NCBI RefSeq assembly: GCF_900105415.1
Contig: NZ_FNSM01000001.1
Span: 8,192,001-8,256,000 of the forward strand
Length of the DNA stretch: 64,000 bases
Origin: Streptomyces sp. TLI_105
GTDB taxonomy: Bacteria; Actinomycetota; Actinomycetes; Streptomycetales; Streptomycetaceae
Reading direction: 5' to 3'
Shown here: positions 9,134 through 17,619 of the stretch, in pieces
Numbering within the stretch: position 1 is the stretch's first letter
Layout: each line of letters opens with the position of its first letter
Made by a program: the position numbers and the translations under genes
Notes under the pieces: model-generated
Seen by the model: the letters and a program-made list of their open reading frames with translations, nothing else
Databases searched by the model: none
What the model was told of the DNA's origin: nothing

Positions 9134-10072
9134 TCAGTGACCGCGCCTCCTGTCGGGGTCCTCGGAGATGTCGGTGACGTCGTCGGTCTCGACGTCGATG
9201 CGTTCCCTGCGCACCTGACCGGTGACCGTCTCCTCCTCCGTGACCTCGTCCGTGCGGAGTCCGACCCGCTCGACGGGGACGGTCCGGGTCTCGACCACGG
9301 GGCGCTCCTCGTGGAGGGTCACCTCGTGCTCGGCCTCGGAGATCTCGGGCCCGGACAGGGCCTGTCCGCGGTTGGCGTCCGTGATGGGCTCGCGTTCCAC
9401 GCGTACTTCCTCGTGGCGGATCGGCACGGTCTGCTGGACCTCTTCGGTGACGACGTACTTCCGCAGCCGGACGCGGCCGGTCTCGACCCGCTCGGTGCCC
9501 ACGTGCATCTGTTCCTCGGACCGGGTCATCGCGTCGTCGTCGACCGAAGTGTCCCTACGGGCCGTCCCCGCGTCCCTGTTCCCGAGGCTGTCTCCGTCCC
9601 GGTCGCGCAGGCCGGCGGTGCCCGCCGTGCCGGCCGCACCGGCGGTACCCGTCATGCCGGCCGTGCCGGCGGCGCCCGTCGTGCCCGCCGTTCCGGTCGT
9701 GTCGTGTGCCCAGCCCGCTTCGCCGGGCTGGTTCGCCCGCTGCCAGGCCTCGTCCCAGTCGATGTCGTAGTACTCGTAGAGGCGCTGTTCCTCGCTCGCG
9801 TCGAGATGGCCCCCGCCGTCGACGTCGACGTGCGGAGCGTCCTTCACCCGGTCCTTGGGGTAGGGGACCTCCAAGTGGTCGTCGACCATGGAGGCGTCCT
9901 TGATCGGGACGAAGGACTCACTGGTGCCGAACAGTCCGGTCTTGACGGTGACCCATGCGGGGCGGCCGGTGGCGTCGTCGACGAACACGTGCTTGGCGTC
10001 GCCGATCTTCTTGCCCTCGGTGTCGTACACGGGGTGATCCAGCACGGTGGGGATCTGTTCGTGGGCGATCAT
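9134..10072 (-). CDS. PRC-barrel plus DUF2382 (YsnF-like) stress protein, 312 aa
   Basis: An N-terminal PRC-barrel (about residues 1-95, PTVLDHPVYDTEGKKIGDAKHVFVDDATGRP) is joined by a flexible Gly/Thr/Ala linker (about 135-165) to a C-terminal DUF2382 domain with repeated EEV/EREPI strands and ERPVVETRTVPVERVGL. Proteins of this layout are often induced by general stress in actinobacteria. The ATG at 10072 has AGGAGG six bases upstream, the best ribosome site in this part of the window. The linker is built of imperfect TAG/TGA triplets and is probably length-variable. The gene is isolated by terminators on both sides. Confidence 0.9.
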   Translation of the reverse strand: MIAHEQIPTVLDHPVYDTEGKKIGDAKHVFVDDATGRPAWVTVKTGLFGTSESFVPIKDASMVDDHLEVPYPKDRVKDAPHVDVDGGGHLDASEEQRLYEYYDIDWDEAWQRANQPGEAGWAHDTTGTAGTTGAAGTAGMTGTAGAAGTAGTAGLRDRDGDSLGNRDAGTARRDTSVDDDAMTRSEEQMHVGTERVETGRVRLRKYVVTEEVQQTVPIRHEEVRVEREPITDANRGQALSGPEISEAEHEVTLHEERPVVETRTVPVERVGLRTDEVTEEETVTGQVRRERIDVETDDVTDISEDPDRRRGH

Positions 10073-10184
10073 GTTCACCCTCCTGGTGTTGTCGTGGTCA
10101 TACGGCGAATAGCCAGGAGAAACCGGATGTAACCACGCAAAGTGCCCTTGGTTTGGTTGACTTGTGTCCAGTTGATCGTTGAAA

Positions 10185-10230
10185 TGAAAGAGGCCCGGCG
10201 TCCGGTCGACCGGACGCCGGGCCTCTTTCA
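10185..10230. terminator. Perfect 46-bp palindrome terminator
   Basis: The 23-base arms at 10185-10207 and 10208-10230 are exact reverse complements (TGAAAGAGGCCCGGCGTCC and so on), giving a very stable hairpin with a small TCGA loop. It overlaps the stop codon of the substrate-binding-protein gene and isolates it from the PRC-barrel gene. The flanking A and T runs make it rho-independent-like in both directions. Confidence 0.85.
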
Positions 10231-11340
10231 GCCGGTGTGGAGGACGCGGAAGCGCCCCGGATCCGCCGGGTCCCGGTCGACGACCTGGACGGGCGCCCAA
10301 GCCCATTGCCACACGCCGGTTCCCGGCGTACGGGAGAACCGGATCGGGCCGCGCGTGCCCTCGACCGCCACGCGCGGCCACGCCTCGGCGACGGCCGCCC
10401 GGTCCGTACCGTGGGAACGGAGCACCGCGGCGAGGACGGTGACGGTGTCCCAGCCCTCGAAGGCGACGAACGACGGTGCCTCGCCCAGCCGCTCGCAGAG
10501 CTCCTTCCCGACGCGGTCGCCGAGCGGTCCGAGGTCCTCGGGCAGGTAGCGCAGGAACGGGATTCCGGCGCCGTCCGCGCCGAGCTCCGCGGCCCATCCG
10601 GCGAACTCCGGCTGTCCGGCGGGGGCGCCGACCAGCAGGTCCGCGAGTCGCCGGTCGCCGCGGACGGCCCTGACGATCGGCACCGCCGGCTCCGGACTGC
10701 CGACCAGCAACAGGAGCGCCGTGGCCCCGTGGTCGGCGAGTGCGTCGCACAGGGCCTCGGGGCCGAGCTCGGTGGCGTCGAGTTCGAGGACGGTGCCGCC
10801 CCGGGAGGCGAGGTGATCCCGCAGGGCGCGGGTGCCGGTGGCCCAGTAGACGCTCGGCTGGGTCGCCACCGCGATCCGGCGCCGGCCCGTGGCGAGGAGG
10901 AAGTCCGCGTAGCTCCGCCAGCCGCGGGACTGGACGGGGGACAGGCGCGCGACCCACTCCGTCGGCTCCTCGGTCAGGGCGTCGAGCACGGCGGACGAGC
11001 AGAGGAACGGCATGCCGAGGGCGTCGGCCCGGGTGGCGGCGGCGCGGGCGACGACGCTGTGGTACTCGCCCACGACGGCGGCCACGCCCAGGTCCGCCAG
11101 TTCGGTCACGGCCGCGGCGGCACGCTCCGGATCGGCCGCGGTGTCCCGGACCACCAGCTCCAGCGGTCTGCCGTCGATCCCTCCCGCGTCGTTGACCTCG
11201 TGCACGGCCAGGTCGAGTCCCGCGAGGAGGTGCCGGCCCGCCTCGACCCAGCCGGGCCGCGTCAGCGGGACGAGGGCGCCCAGGCGGACGGGCGACCCGT
11301 CCACCGACCGGACTCCGGGCGGCGATGGCGGCGTGTTCAT
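10228..11340 (-). CDS. Periplasmic-binding-fold (Peripla_BP_6 / Leu-Ile-Val type) protein, 370 aa
   Basis: The chain follows the branched-chain amino-acid binding-protein fold: VRLGALVPLTRPGWVEAGRHLLAGLDLAVHEVNDAGGIDGRPLELVVRDTAADPERA at the N-terminus, AAVVGEYHSVVARAAATRADALGMPFLCSSAV in the middle, and SFVAFEGWDTVTVLAAVL late. There is no signal peptide, lipobox Cys or membrane helix, and no ABC permease or ATPase nearby. It is therefore either cytoplasmic, perhaps an AmiC-like ligand sensor, or mis-started. In-frame codons back to 11613 encode only Arg/Pro-rich sequence, so a hidden signal peptide is unlikely. Confidence 0.8.
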   Translation of the reverse strand: MNTPPSPPGVRSVDGSPVRLGALVPLTRPGWVEAGRHLLAGLDLAVHEVNDAGGIDGRPLELVVRDTAADPERAAAAVTELADLGVAAVVGEYHSVVARAAATRADALGMPFLCSSAVLDALTEEPTEWVARLSPVQSRGWRSYADFLLATGRRRIAVATQPSVYWATGTRALRDHLASRGGTVLELDATELGPEALCDALADHGATALLLLVGSPEPAVPIVRAVRGDRRLADLLVGAPAGQPEFAGWAAELGADGAGIPFLRYLPEDLGPLGDRVGKELCERLGEAPSFVAFEGWDTVTVLAAVLRSHGTDRAAVAEAWPRVAVEGTRGPIRFSRTPGTGVWQWAWAPVQVVDRDPADPGRFRVLHTG

Positions 11341-11826
11341 CGGGGTGGCGTCTCCCTCGGACGGTGTGGTCGCGGTCCGCCCGGGCCGCGCCTCGGCCGG
11401 GGGCGGCGGCCCGCGTTCGTCACGTCTCGCCGCGGCCGGCGCACCCGGGTGATCATGCCGGTCATTGGAACCACGGCTGGCGCCCGCGGGCAACCGGTTA
11501 TTCGTCCGGTGAACCGCCAGGTGCCGTCGTCCTCGCCGCCGACGCGGACGGCGGCGTCGACGAGGCGGTGAACAGGGTGTGCGCGACGGCCCGTAATGCG
11601 CCGTCTCGCCCACGGAGACCCCCGGGCCCGGTGCGCATCCGACGATCGCCTTCGTCTCCGAGCACCGGAAGCAGCGGGTGGCCCTGCGCGGCTACCGAGC
11701 CCGGCCGGCCGGCCGGCCGCGTCGCGGACCGGCGACGGCGGGGGCGCCGCCGCCCGGGGACGAGGGCCGCGCAAGGGGTGGGGGCCGCTCATGGGGCCGG
11801 GAAGGACGAGGGCCGTGCACGGAAAG

Positions 11827-11861
11827 GCGCGGGAAAGGGGAACTTCCCCGCCTTCCCGCGC
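11827..11861. other. Nested inverted repeat in the 600-bp gap at 11341-11936
   Basis: Arms GCGCGGGAA and TTCCCGCGC enclose a second small dyad (GGGGAACTTCCCC). It lies about 75 bases before the start at 11937 and could be an operator or attenuator hairpin for that gene. The rest of the gap (11341-11826) shows only GC-rich low-complexity sequence, including a GGCC run near 11700, and no gene I can support. Confidence 0.4.
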
Positions 11862-11936
11862 GTTCCGGAGGGCGACCTGATCTTTTGACGTGTGACACGA
11901 CGGCGGTGTGCCGTCGTCGGGGGAAGCGAGCAAGCC

Positions 11937-12464
11937 ATGGCCATGGTGGGCCTGTTCTGGATCGCCGAGGGCGATGTGTACGTGGGCGCGAAGCCGTCCG
12001 GCGCGGCGCCCGGGGTACGCCTGACCCCTGAGGGCGTGGTGACCCTCGGCGACGGACAGGCCGGCCTCCGCCTGTGGGAGGACGTACGCGCCCTGACGGT
12101 GGCGGACGTCCCCGTGAAGTCCCTGAAGCGGCAGGTCGGCATGGTCACGGACGTGGCCCTGGACATGGTGATGAACCTGGCCATGACGGTGGGCCCCGGC
12201 CGGCTGGGCGAGGCCCCGCCGCTCATGACGCTGCTCCTGGAGACACACGACGGCGAGCACGAGCTGAAGGCCTACGTGGCCGCGGCCGTCGGCTACTCCC
12301 CGACCGAGGTCGACCTCTCCCGCGCCCTTCTGAACCGCCTCACGGAGGGCGCCGCGACGATGGCCACGACGCTGGCGGCGATGTCGGAGTGGGGCCGCGC
12401 GTGGGAGGGCGGAACGCCTCGTCCGGCGCAGCGGGAGGAGCTGCTGCGGGAGTGGGTCGGTTAG
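11937..12464 (+). CDS. Hypothetical protein, 175 aa
   Basis: The protein is soluble: MAMVGLFWIAEGDVYVGAKPSGAAPGVRLTPEGV at the start, a central SLKRQVGMVTDVALDMVMNLAMTVGPGR helix, and a C-terminal alpha-helical region ending EELLREWVG. The beta-rich first half with VTLGDGQAGLRLWEDVRALTV suggests a small PH-like or Bac-PH-like barrel. This is inference, because the family is not recognised. The ATG at 11937 (MAMVGL) has GGGGAAG upstream and is preferred over the start at 11892. Confidence 0.7.
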   Translation: MAMVGLFWIAEGDVYVGAKPSGAAPGVRLTPEGVVTLGDGQAGLRLWEDVRALTVADVPVKSLKRQVGMVTDVALDMVMNLAMTVGPGRLGEAPPLMTLLLETHDGEHELKAYVAAAVGYSPTEVDLSRALLNRLTEGAATMATTLAAMSEWGRAWEGGTPRPAQREELLREWVG

Positions 12465-12796
12465 CGACCCCGGTCGCGCGTGCTTCCGGCGGTCACCCGG
12501 GCCGTCGGGAACCGCGGCCGTGGCCGCGAACACACCGGGTTGCGTTTGCCCGGGACGCGGGGACCATGGAAGGGAGAACAGGGATTCGACGCCCGCCGAA
12601 GGCGCCCCGCACCGGGGACGCGCGGCCCGGGCCCGCACCAGGTAGGCCGGGCCCCGGAGCCGCACGGCCCGCTACGCGGGACGGCAGTCGCCTCCCGGCC
12701 GGTCCACGACGGCAGAACGGTCCGGGGCCGCCCCGTCATGACCCGCCGCGCGACCGGAACGGCCGCCATCGACCGCACTCCCCCTCAGGAGGCGCC
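12465..12796. other. 330-bp gap with no supported gene
   Basis: An open frame from ATG 12566 runs in frame into the small gene at 12797, but its Arg/Pro/Gly composition looks non-coding and it lacks a ribosome site. I see no terminator or RNA gene. Confidence 0.4.
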
Positions 12797-12964
12797 ATGA
12801 CCGAACCCGACGACCCGCTCGGCTCCTGGACGGGCCGGTTGCTCCGGCTCGGCGTCGGCATTTCACCCGATGACGCCCGGAGATTCGTGCACGACCTGTA
12901 CGCACAGGCCCAGTCCGACCTCGACGACGAGCGGGCGAAGGCCGACTTCGAACGAGAGGAGTGA
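12797..12964 (+). CDS. Small hypothetical acidic protein, 55 aa
   Basis: MTEPDDPLGSWTGRLLRLGV continues into an amphipathic helix (DDARRFVHDLYAQAQSDLDDERAKADFE). A very strong AGGAGG ribosome site lies six bases before the ATG. It is 43 bases ahead of the DUF5709-like gene and likely co-transcribed with it. The function is unknown. Confidence 0.65.
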   Translation: MTEPDDPLGSWTGRLLRLGVGISPDDARRFVHDLYAQAQSDLDDERAKADFEREE

Positions 12965-13007
12965 ACCCAGGCCGAGCCGTCGTCCCGCCGAAGGAACGGA
13001 GTTCCCC

Positions 13008-13460
13008 ATGACCGAGGCGGAAGCGTGGGGCGATGACGTCTACCAGCCCGACGGAAGCGAGATCCGGGAGGACGTCGGTCTCCTGGACTACGAGGACACC
13101 CTTGAAGGGCCGCTCGGCGACCCGTTCGACGAGGGGTACTCGCCCCCGGAACGGCCCCTCGGGGTCCAGCACACGGGGGTGACCGCGGCCGAACGGCAGC
13201 GTGGCGAAACCCTGGACGAGCGCCTGGCGGAGGAGGAGCCCGAGCTCCCTCCCCTGGACGGCGACGGCCTCGGCGACACGACGGACACCGACGGGGAGCT
13301 CCTGGACGACCAGGTCGGCGGCCGGCGTGCGGGCCGCCTGATGGCCGAGGACGAGGGCACGGGCCCCGTCAGCTCGGAACTGAACGCCCGGGACCTCGGC
13401 CTGGCGGGCGGGGCGGCGTCCGCGGAGGAAGCCGCGATGCACATCGTCGACGAGGAATGA
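13008..13460 (+). CDS. DUF5709-like acidic protein, 150 aa
   Basis: This very acidic, probably disordered protein has short blocks typical of the actinobacterial DUF5709 family: GDDVYQPDGSEIREDVGLLDYEDTLE at the start, DPFDEGYSPPERPLG, GETLDERLAEEEPELPP, and a C-terminal AEEAAMHIVDEE. No enzyme motif is seen. The ATG at 13008 follows a GAAGGAACGGAG ribosome site. The role is unknown. Similar proteins in Streptomyces lie near stress genes, which agrees with the PRC-barrel gene 3 kb away, but this is only context. Confidence 0.8.
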   Translation: MTEAEAWGDDVYQPDGSEIREDVGLLDYEDTLEGPLGDPFDEGYSPPERPLGVQHTGVTAAERQRGETLDERLAEEEPELPPLDGDGLGDTTDTDGELLDDQVGGRRAGRLMAEDEGTGPVSSELNARDLGLAGGAASAEEAAMHIVDEE

Positions 13461-13525
13461 CGTCGGCGAGGAGGGGCGTCGGCAAGGAACGACCGCGGCG
13501 AGGAGCGGCCTCCACGCGGAACGGT

Positions 13526-14692
13526 TCAGCTCGCCCCCGGATTGCGGACCGCGAGCAGCGCCGCGCCGATGTCCGCCGCCGCTCGTGGATCGGAGAGGGA
13601 ACGGCCCGTCAACTCCTCCACGCGCCGCAGGCGGTAGCGCACGGTGTTGGGATGGACGAACAGGCTCCGCGCGGCGTCCCCGGCCGAGCCCGCGGCGGCG
13701 AACCAGTGCTCCAGGGTGCGCAGAAGCCGGGACCGCTCCGCGGCCGGAAGGTCGAGCACCGGCCTGAGCACCACCTCCATCAGGTGCGCGGCCTCGGCCG
13801 GAGCCGCGGCGACGACCATGGCCAGCGGATTGTCGTCGAAGCGGGCCACGCCGGGCCCGGTGCCCTCGAGACCGGCCAGGGCGAGACGGGCGAAGCGCAG
13901 GGCCTGGGGCGTGTCCCGCAGCGACCGGAAGCGCGGGCTGAAGCCCACGCGGGCGCGGGTCCGGCGGAGGATGCGCAGGCACGTCGTCTCCGCCGCCGCC
14001 GTGGGCAGGGCGATCAGGGCGAGCTGCTCGTCCGGCAGGAGCCTCCACGCGGAGGGCAGGTTCGCCTGGCGCAGCGCCGTCTCCGCACCGGTGAGCGGTT
14101 CCTCGCCGGGAGCGCCGGCCTTCGCGGCGGCGACCGCGTAGGGCCCGTGCTCGGGCAGCTCCAGTTCGCGGGCGGCCTCCCACAGCGTGCGGTCGGTGAC
14201 GATGCCGGTGAACACCGCCTCCACCAGGGCGGAACGCCGCGCCTGCCCCTGCGACGTGAGTTCCGCGGCCGCCTCCCGGTAGGCCACCGCCACCGCCTCC
14301 GCGTACAGCCCGGACAACGCCCAGAACTCGGTCGACTCCGACAGCAGGAGGTCGTCGGAGACCTCGGGGCGGGCGCGGGCCTCGGCGAGGATCTCCGTCC
14401 ACAGGAGCTGTGAGCCGATCCGGTACGCGTGCAGCGTGTCCGCCAGCGGGACCCCCTGCTCCGCGCGGAGCCGTCCCGTCTCGCGGGCCGAACTCGCGTC
14501 AGGAGTGCCGCCGAGGCGGAGGTGGGTGAGGATGAGGTCGGCGTTGGCGGTGCAGGAATCGCGCAGTGAGTCCAGGGAGATCAGGGACTCGTCCTTGTAG
14601 GCCTCGACATCCGCGCGGATCCGCAGCGCCATCCGCTCGCCCAGTTCCGGAAGCCCTGCCTGAAGCGTCGCCGCCACGCCCGAAAGGATCAT
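13526..14692 (-). CDS. PucR-family transcriptional regulator, 388 aa
   Basis: The C-terminal PucR HTH is clear (FAAAGSAGDAARSLFVHPNTVRYRLRRVEELTGRSLSDPRAAADIGAALLAV, last 55 residues), preceded by a GGDEF-like/CdaR middle domain. The N-terminal helical region (DSLRDSCTANADLILTHLRLGG) is the usual sensor part of this subfamily. The ATG at 14692 begins MILSGVAATLQAG. It is divergent from the acyl-CoA ligase at 14838, so the ligase is the likely target, and the gap carries an ATTGT-N8-ACAAT dyad. The effector is unknown. Confidence 0.93.
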   Translation of the reverse strand: MILSGVAATLQAGLPELGERMALRIRADVEAYKDESLISLDSLRDSCTANADLILTHLRLGGTPDASSARETGRLRAEQGVPLADTLHAYRIGSQLLWTEILAEARARPEVSDDLLLSESTEFWALSGLYAEAVAVAYREAAAELTSQGQARRSALVEAVFTGIVTDRTLWEAARELELPEHGPYAVAAAKAGAPGEEPLTGAETALRQANLPSAWRLLPDEQLALIALPTAAAETTCLRILRRTRARVGFSPRFRSLRDTPQALRFARLALAGLEGTGPGVARFDDNPLAMVVAAAPAEAAHLMEVVLRPVLDLPAAERSRLLRTLEHWFAAAGSAGDAARSLFVHPNTVRYRLRRVEELTGRSLSDPRAAADIGAALLAVRNPGAS

Positions 14693-14714
14693 CTCCGCAG
14701 CTTAACGCCCTCAC

Positions 14715-14732
14715 ATTGTGGTGGGAGACAAT
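14715..14732. promoter_or_regulatory. Candidate PucR operator ATTGT-N8-ACAAT
   Basis: A perfect 5-base inverted repeat lies 23 bases upstream of the PucR start codon in the divergent gap with the acyl-CoA ligase. A second TTGT half-site follows near 14750. The placement suggests auto-repression plus ligase control. Confidence 0.45.
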
Positions 14733-14837
14733 CCAGGGCGTCGTGCGTTGTCACCCCGGCCATAGGCCGCGACGGCATACGGCTGGAAGATGTCGACGAT
14801 GTAAACATTCGGTGATTCCGTGTAACGGAGGCGGGTC

Positions 14838-16325
14838 ATGGCCAATCTGGCAGGGTTCCTCGTGGAGACGGCGGGGCGACAGCCCGAGCGCCCGGCGCTG
14901 CGCCTGGGGGAGCAGGTCATCACCTACGCGGAACTGGACGAGCGCAGCGCCCGCGCCGCCGCCCTCCTGAGGTCCGAGGGAGTACGGCCCGGGGACCGCG
15001 TCGCCCTGATGCTGCCGAACGTTCCCGAGTTCGTCGTGCTGTACTACGGCGTCCTGCGCGCCGGAGCGGTCGTCGTACCGATGAACCCGCTCCTGAAGAC
15101 CCGGGAGACGGAGTTCCACCTCGCCGACTCCGGCGCCGTGCGGCTCTTCGAGTGGCACCGGGCGCCGGGCGAGGGCGCGCGGGGAGCGGCCGCCGCGGGA
15201 GTACGGCACACGGCCGTCGAACCCACGGCCTTCGCCGCGACGCTGGCCCTGCACGAGCCGCTGCCCGAGGTCGCCGACACGGACGACGAGGACATGGCCG
15301 TCCTGCTGTACACCTCCGGCACCACCGGCCGCCCCAAGGGCGCCGTGCTCTCCCACGCCGGGCTCCGGCACAACACCGAGGTCAACAGCGTCCACATCCA
15401 GCGGATGACGCCGGAGGACGTGGTGGTCGGCTGTCTGCCGCTGTTCCACATCTTCGGGCAGGTCTGCACCATGAGCGCGGCCGTCCGCAGCGGCGCCTCC
15501 CTCGTCATGATCCCGCGCTTCGACCCGGGGGCCGTCCTGGACGCCATCGCCCGCGAACGGGCCACCGTCTTCGAGGGCGTGCCGACCATGTACGCGGCGC
15601 TGCTCCAGCACCCGTCCGAGGCGGACGTGTCGACGCTGCGGATGTGCATCTCCGGCGGCGCCTCGCTGCCGGTGGAGATCCTGCACGGCTTCGAGCGACG
15701 GTTCGGGTGTCCCGTCCTCGAGGGCTTCGGCATGTCCGAGACCAGCCCCGTGGTCACCTTCAACCACCCCGACCGGCCGCGCAAGGCCGGCTCCATCGGC
15801 ACCCCCATCCGGGACGTCGAGGTGCGGCTGCTCGACGACAAGGGCCAGGACGTGGCCCCCGGCGGGATCGGCGAACTGGCCGTCCGGGGCCCCAACGTGA
15901 TGAAGGGGTACTGGAACCGCCCGGAGGAGACGGAGGCCGCCGTCCCCGACGGCTGGCTGCGCACCGGTGACCTCGCCCGCGCCGACGAGGACGGCTACCT
16001 GTACATCGTCGACCGCAAGAAGGACATGATCATCCGCGGCGGTTACAACGTCTACCCGCGCGAGATCGAGGAGGTGCTCCACGAGCACCCGGCCGTCGCC
16101 CTCGCCGCCGTGGTCGGCATCCCGCATGCCGAACTGGGCGAGGAGGTCGCGGCCGCGATCGTGCTCCGCCCCGGCGCGCAGGTCCTCCCCGACGAGCTGC
16201 GGGAGTACGTCAAGGAGCGCGTGGCGGCCTACAAGTACCCGCGCCGGGTGTGGCTGGTGGACGCGCTGCCGCTGGGACCGAGCGGCAAGATCCTCAAGCG
16301 GGAGATCACCGTACCCGCGGGGTGA
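14838..16325 (+). CDS. Long-chain fatty-acid/aromatic acyl-CoA ligase (ANL superfamily), 495 aa
   Basis: This is a full ANL adenylating enzyme. It contains the P-loop LLYTSGTTGRPKGAVLSH (about residues 155-172), LEGFGMSETSPVVTFN (A5), WLRTGDLARADEDGYLYIVDRKKDMIIRGGYNVYPREIEE (A7-A8) and PSGKILKRE with the catalytic Lys (A10). The reaction is acid + ATP + CoA to acyl-CoA via acyl-AMP. The length (495) is short for FadD and fits the FadD-like/benzoate-type group. The ATG at 14838 has GGAGG about six bases upstream. The divergent PucR gene probably controls it, and a strong hairpin follows the stop. Confidence 0.93.
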   Translation: MANLAGFLVETAGRQPERPALRLGEQVITYAELDERSARAAALLRSEGVRPGDRVALMLPNVPEFVVLYYGVLRAGAVVVPMNPLLKTRETEFHLADSGAVRLFEWHRAPGEGARGAAAAGVRHTAVEPTAFAATLALHEPLPEVADTDDEDMAVLLYTSGTTGRPKGAVLSHAGLRHNTEVNSVHIQRMTPEDVVVGCLPLFHIFGQVCTMSAAVRSGASLVMIPRFDPGAVLDAIARERATVFEGVPTMYAALLQHPSEADVSTLRMCISGGASLPVEILHGFERRFGCPVLEGFGMSETSPVVTFNHPDRPRKAGSIGTPIRDVEVRLLDDKGQDVAPGGIGELAVRGPNVMKGYWNRPEETEAAVPDGWLRTGDLARADEDGYLYIVDRKKDMIIRGGYNVYPREIEEVLHEHPAVALAAVVGIPHAELGEEVAAAIVLRPGAQVLPDELREYVKERVAAYKYPRRVWLVDALPLGPSGKILKREITVPAG

Positions 16326-16330
16326 GGGCC

Positions 16331-16364
16331 GTCCGCCGTGGTGCGTCGGCGCACCACGGCGGAC
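16331..16364. terminator. Hairpin terminator after the acyl-CoA ligase
   Basis: Fifteen-base perfect arms (16331-16345 and 16350-16364, GTCCGCCGTGGTGCG and its complement) close a TCGG tetraloop of the stable UNCG type. It lies between the converging ligase and tautomerase genes and can serve both. Confidence 0.8.
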
Positions 16365-16404
16365 GACCGCGTCGCCGCAGCGGACGTCCCGGGTCGGCCG
16401 CGCG

Positions 16405-16830
16405 TCAGTAGGGCGTCGCCGCGTTCTGCCGGGCCCAGTGCCGTTCGGCGTCCGAGCCGCCCGGCGGCGGCACGAGCCCGTTGATCATCCAGAGCTCCTC
16501 GCTGGTCTCGTCGACGTGGAACTCCCAGTGGAGGTCGGCGTGCCGTTCCAGGTGGGGGTGCAGCATCTCCCTGATCCAGCGGGCGGTCCTGCGCCTGCTG
16601 TCCTCGTCGGGGTTGCGCCGGGCGATGTGGTCGATGGTGATGCGGACCCCGACCGGGGTCGGCTCCCCGCCGACGTAGAAGTCCTCGGGACGGGTCTCGT
16701 GGAACAGGGTGACCACGTAGAAGCGGGGCAGCCCGACCTTCTCGTAATGGTCCGCGATGGTCGAGGCGAGCCGGTGCTTCTCCTCGGCGGAGAAGATCCC
16801 GGGGGTGTGGTGAACGGTCCACAGGGGCAT
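16405..16830 (-). CDS. cis-CaaD-like tautomerase-superfamily protein, 141 aa
   Basis: The start MPLWTVHHTPGIFSAEEKHRLASTIADHYEKVGLPRFYVVTLF matches the long tautomerase branch (cis-3-chloroacrylic acid dehalogenase-like, Tautomerase_3), in which Pro2, exposed after Met removal, is the catalytic base or acid. Pro is present here. The later EFHVDETSEELWMINGLVPPPGGSDAERHW is also typical. The natural substrate of such proteins is usually unknown. It lies 28 bases downstream of the SDR gene on the same strand and is likely co-transcribed with it. Confidence 0.88.
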   Translation of the reverse strand: MPLWTVHHTPGIFSAEEKHRLASTIADHYEKVGLPRFYVVTLFHETRPEDFYVGGEPTPVGVRITIDHIARRNPDEDSRRRTARWIREMLHPHLERHADLHWEFHVDETSEELWMINGLVPPPGGSDAERHWARQNAATPY

Positions 16831-16858
16831 GGCGGTTCGTCGCTCCTTTGTCGGTGTG

Positions 16859-17560
16859 TCAGCCGGCGGACGGGATCGTCAGGTGTTCCACGGGTCCGGA
16901 CAGCGCGGACTTGACGGTGACGCTGACGTCGTCGGCGAGCACCTCCACGTCCCCGGCCTCCAAGCCGTCGACGATCCGCGCGGCCACGTCGGCGGGCTTC
17001 GCCTTGCTCCGGTCGATGGCGGCGACCATGTCCGTGTCGATGAAGCCGGCGTGGACGCCGACGACGTGCGTGTGCTGCGGCGCGAGTTCGAGCCGGAGCG
17101 AGTTCGTGAGGGACCACGCCGCCGCCTTGGAGGCGCCGTACGCTCCGGCGCCCGCCAGCCACGACAGTACGGAGTGCATGTTCACCAGCGCTCCGCCGCG
17201 GTTCGCGGCGAGGACCGGCGCGAACGCCCGCGCCACCCGCAGCGGGCCGAGGACGTTGACGTCGAAGGTCTCGGCCGCCTGCTCGACGTCGCCCGTGAGC
17301 AGGGGGGCGGGATGCAGGACCCCGGCGTTGTTGAACACGATCTCGGCGTCCGCGGCGATCTCGGCGAGGGCGGCGACCGACTCGGCCGAGCGGACCTCGA
17401 GCGGGACGGTCACCACCCGGGGGCGCTCGTCGACGTACGCCGAGCGGGCGGTGGAGTACACCTTGTCCGCCCCGCGTGCCAGCACCTCGTCCACCAGCGC
17501 GGCTCCCAGCCCTCGCCGTCCGCCCGTCACCACGACCACCTTGCCCGCCACCGCAACCAC
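16859..17560 (-). CDS. Short-chain dehydrogenase/reductase, 233 aa
   Basis: This is a classical SDR. The nucleotide-binding motif is VVTGGRRGLGAALVDEV (TGxxxGxG), followed by NNAGVLHPAPLL, then the catalytic YGASKAA (YxxxK), with a Ser in NMHSVLSW upstream. It acts on an unknown carbonyl or alcohol with NAD(P). The ATG at 17560 is the only good start. It is divergent from the HxlR regulator at 17649 and followed by the cis-CaaD-like gene, forming a likely HxlR-controlled two-gene operon. Confidence 0.93.
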   Translation of the reverse strand: MVAVAGKVVVVTGGRRGLGAALVDEVLARGADKVYSTARSAYVDERPRVVTVPLEVRSAESVAALAEIAADAEIVFNNAGVLHPAPLLTGDVEQAAETFDVNVLGPLRVARAFAPVLAANRGGALVNMHSVLSWLAGAGAYGASKAAAWSLTNSLRLELAPQHTHVVGVHAGFIDTDMVAAIDRSKAKPADVAARIVDGLEAGDVEVLADDVSVTVKSALSGPVEHLTIPSAG

Positions 17561-17579
17561 AGCACGCTCCCCATCTGGA

Positions 17580-17593
17580 TAACGACCTCGTTA
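17580..17593. promoter_or_regulatory. Candidate HxlR operator 1 (TAACGA-CC-TCGTTA)
   Basis: A perfect 6-base inverted repeat with a 2-base spacer lies just upstream of the SDR start. It is in the divergent gap shared with the HxlR gene, placed to block SDR transcription. Confidence 0.5.
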
Positions 17594-17619
17594 GTCAGAT
17601 GCAAGCACGCCCCTGCTGA

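Noticed and set aside
11341..11936. Short open frames between the binding-protein gene and 11937
   Set aside because: Their translations are Arg/Pro/Gly-rich without ribosome sites, as expected from random high-GC frames.
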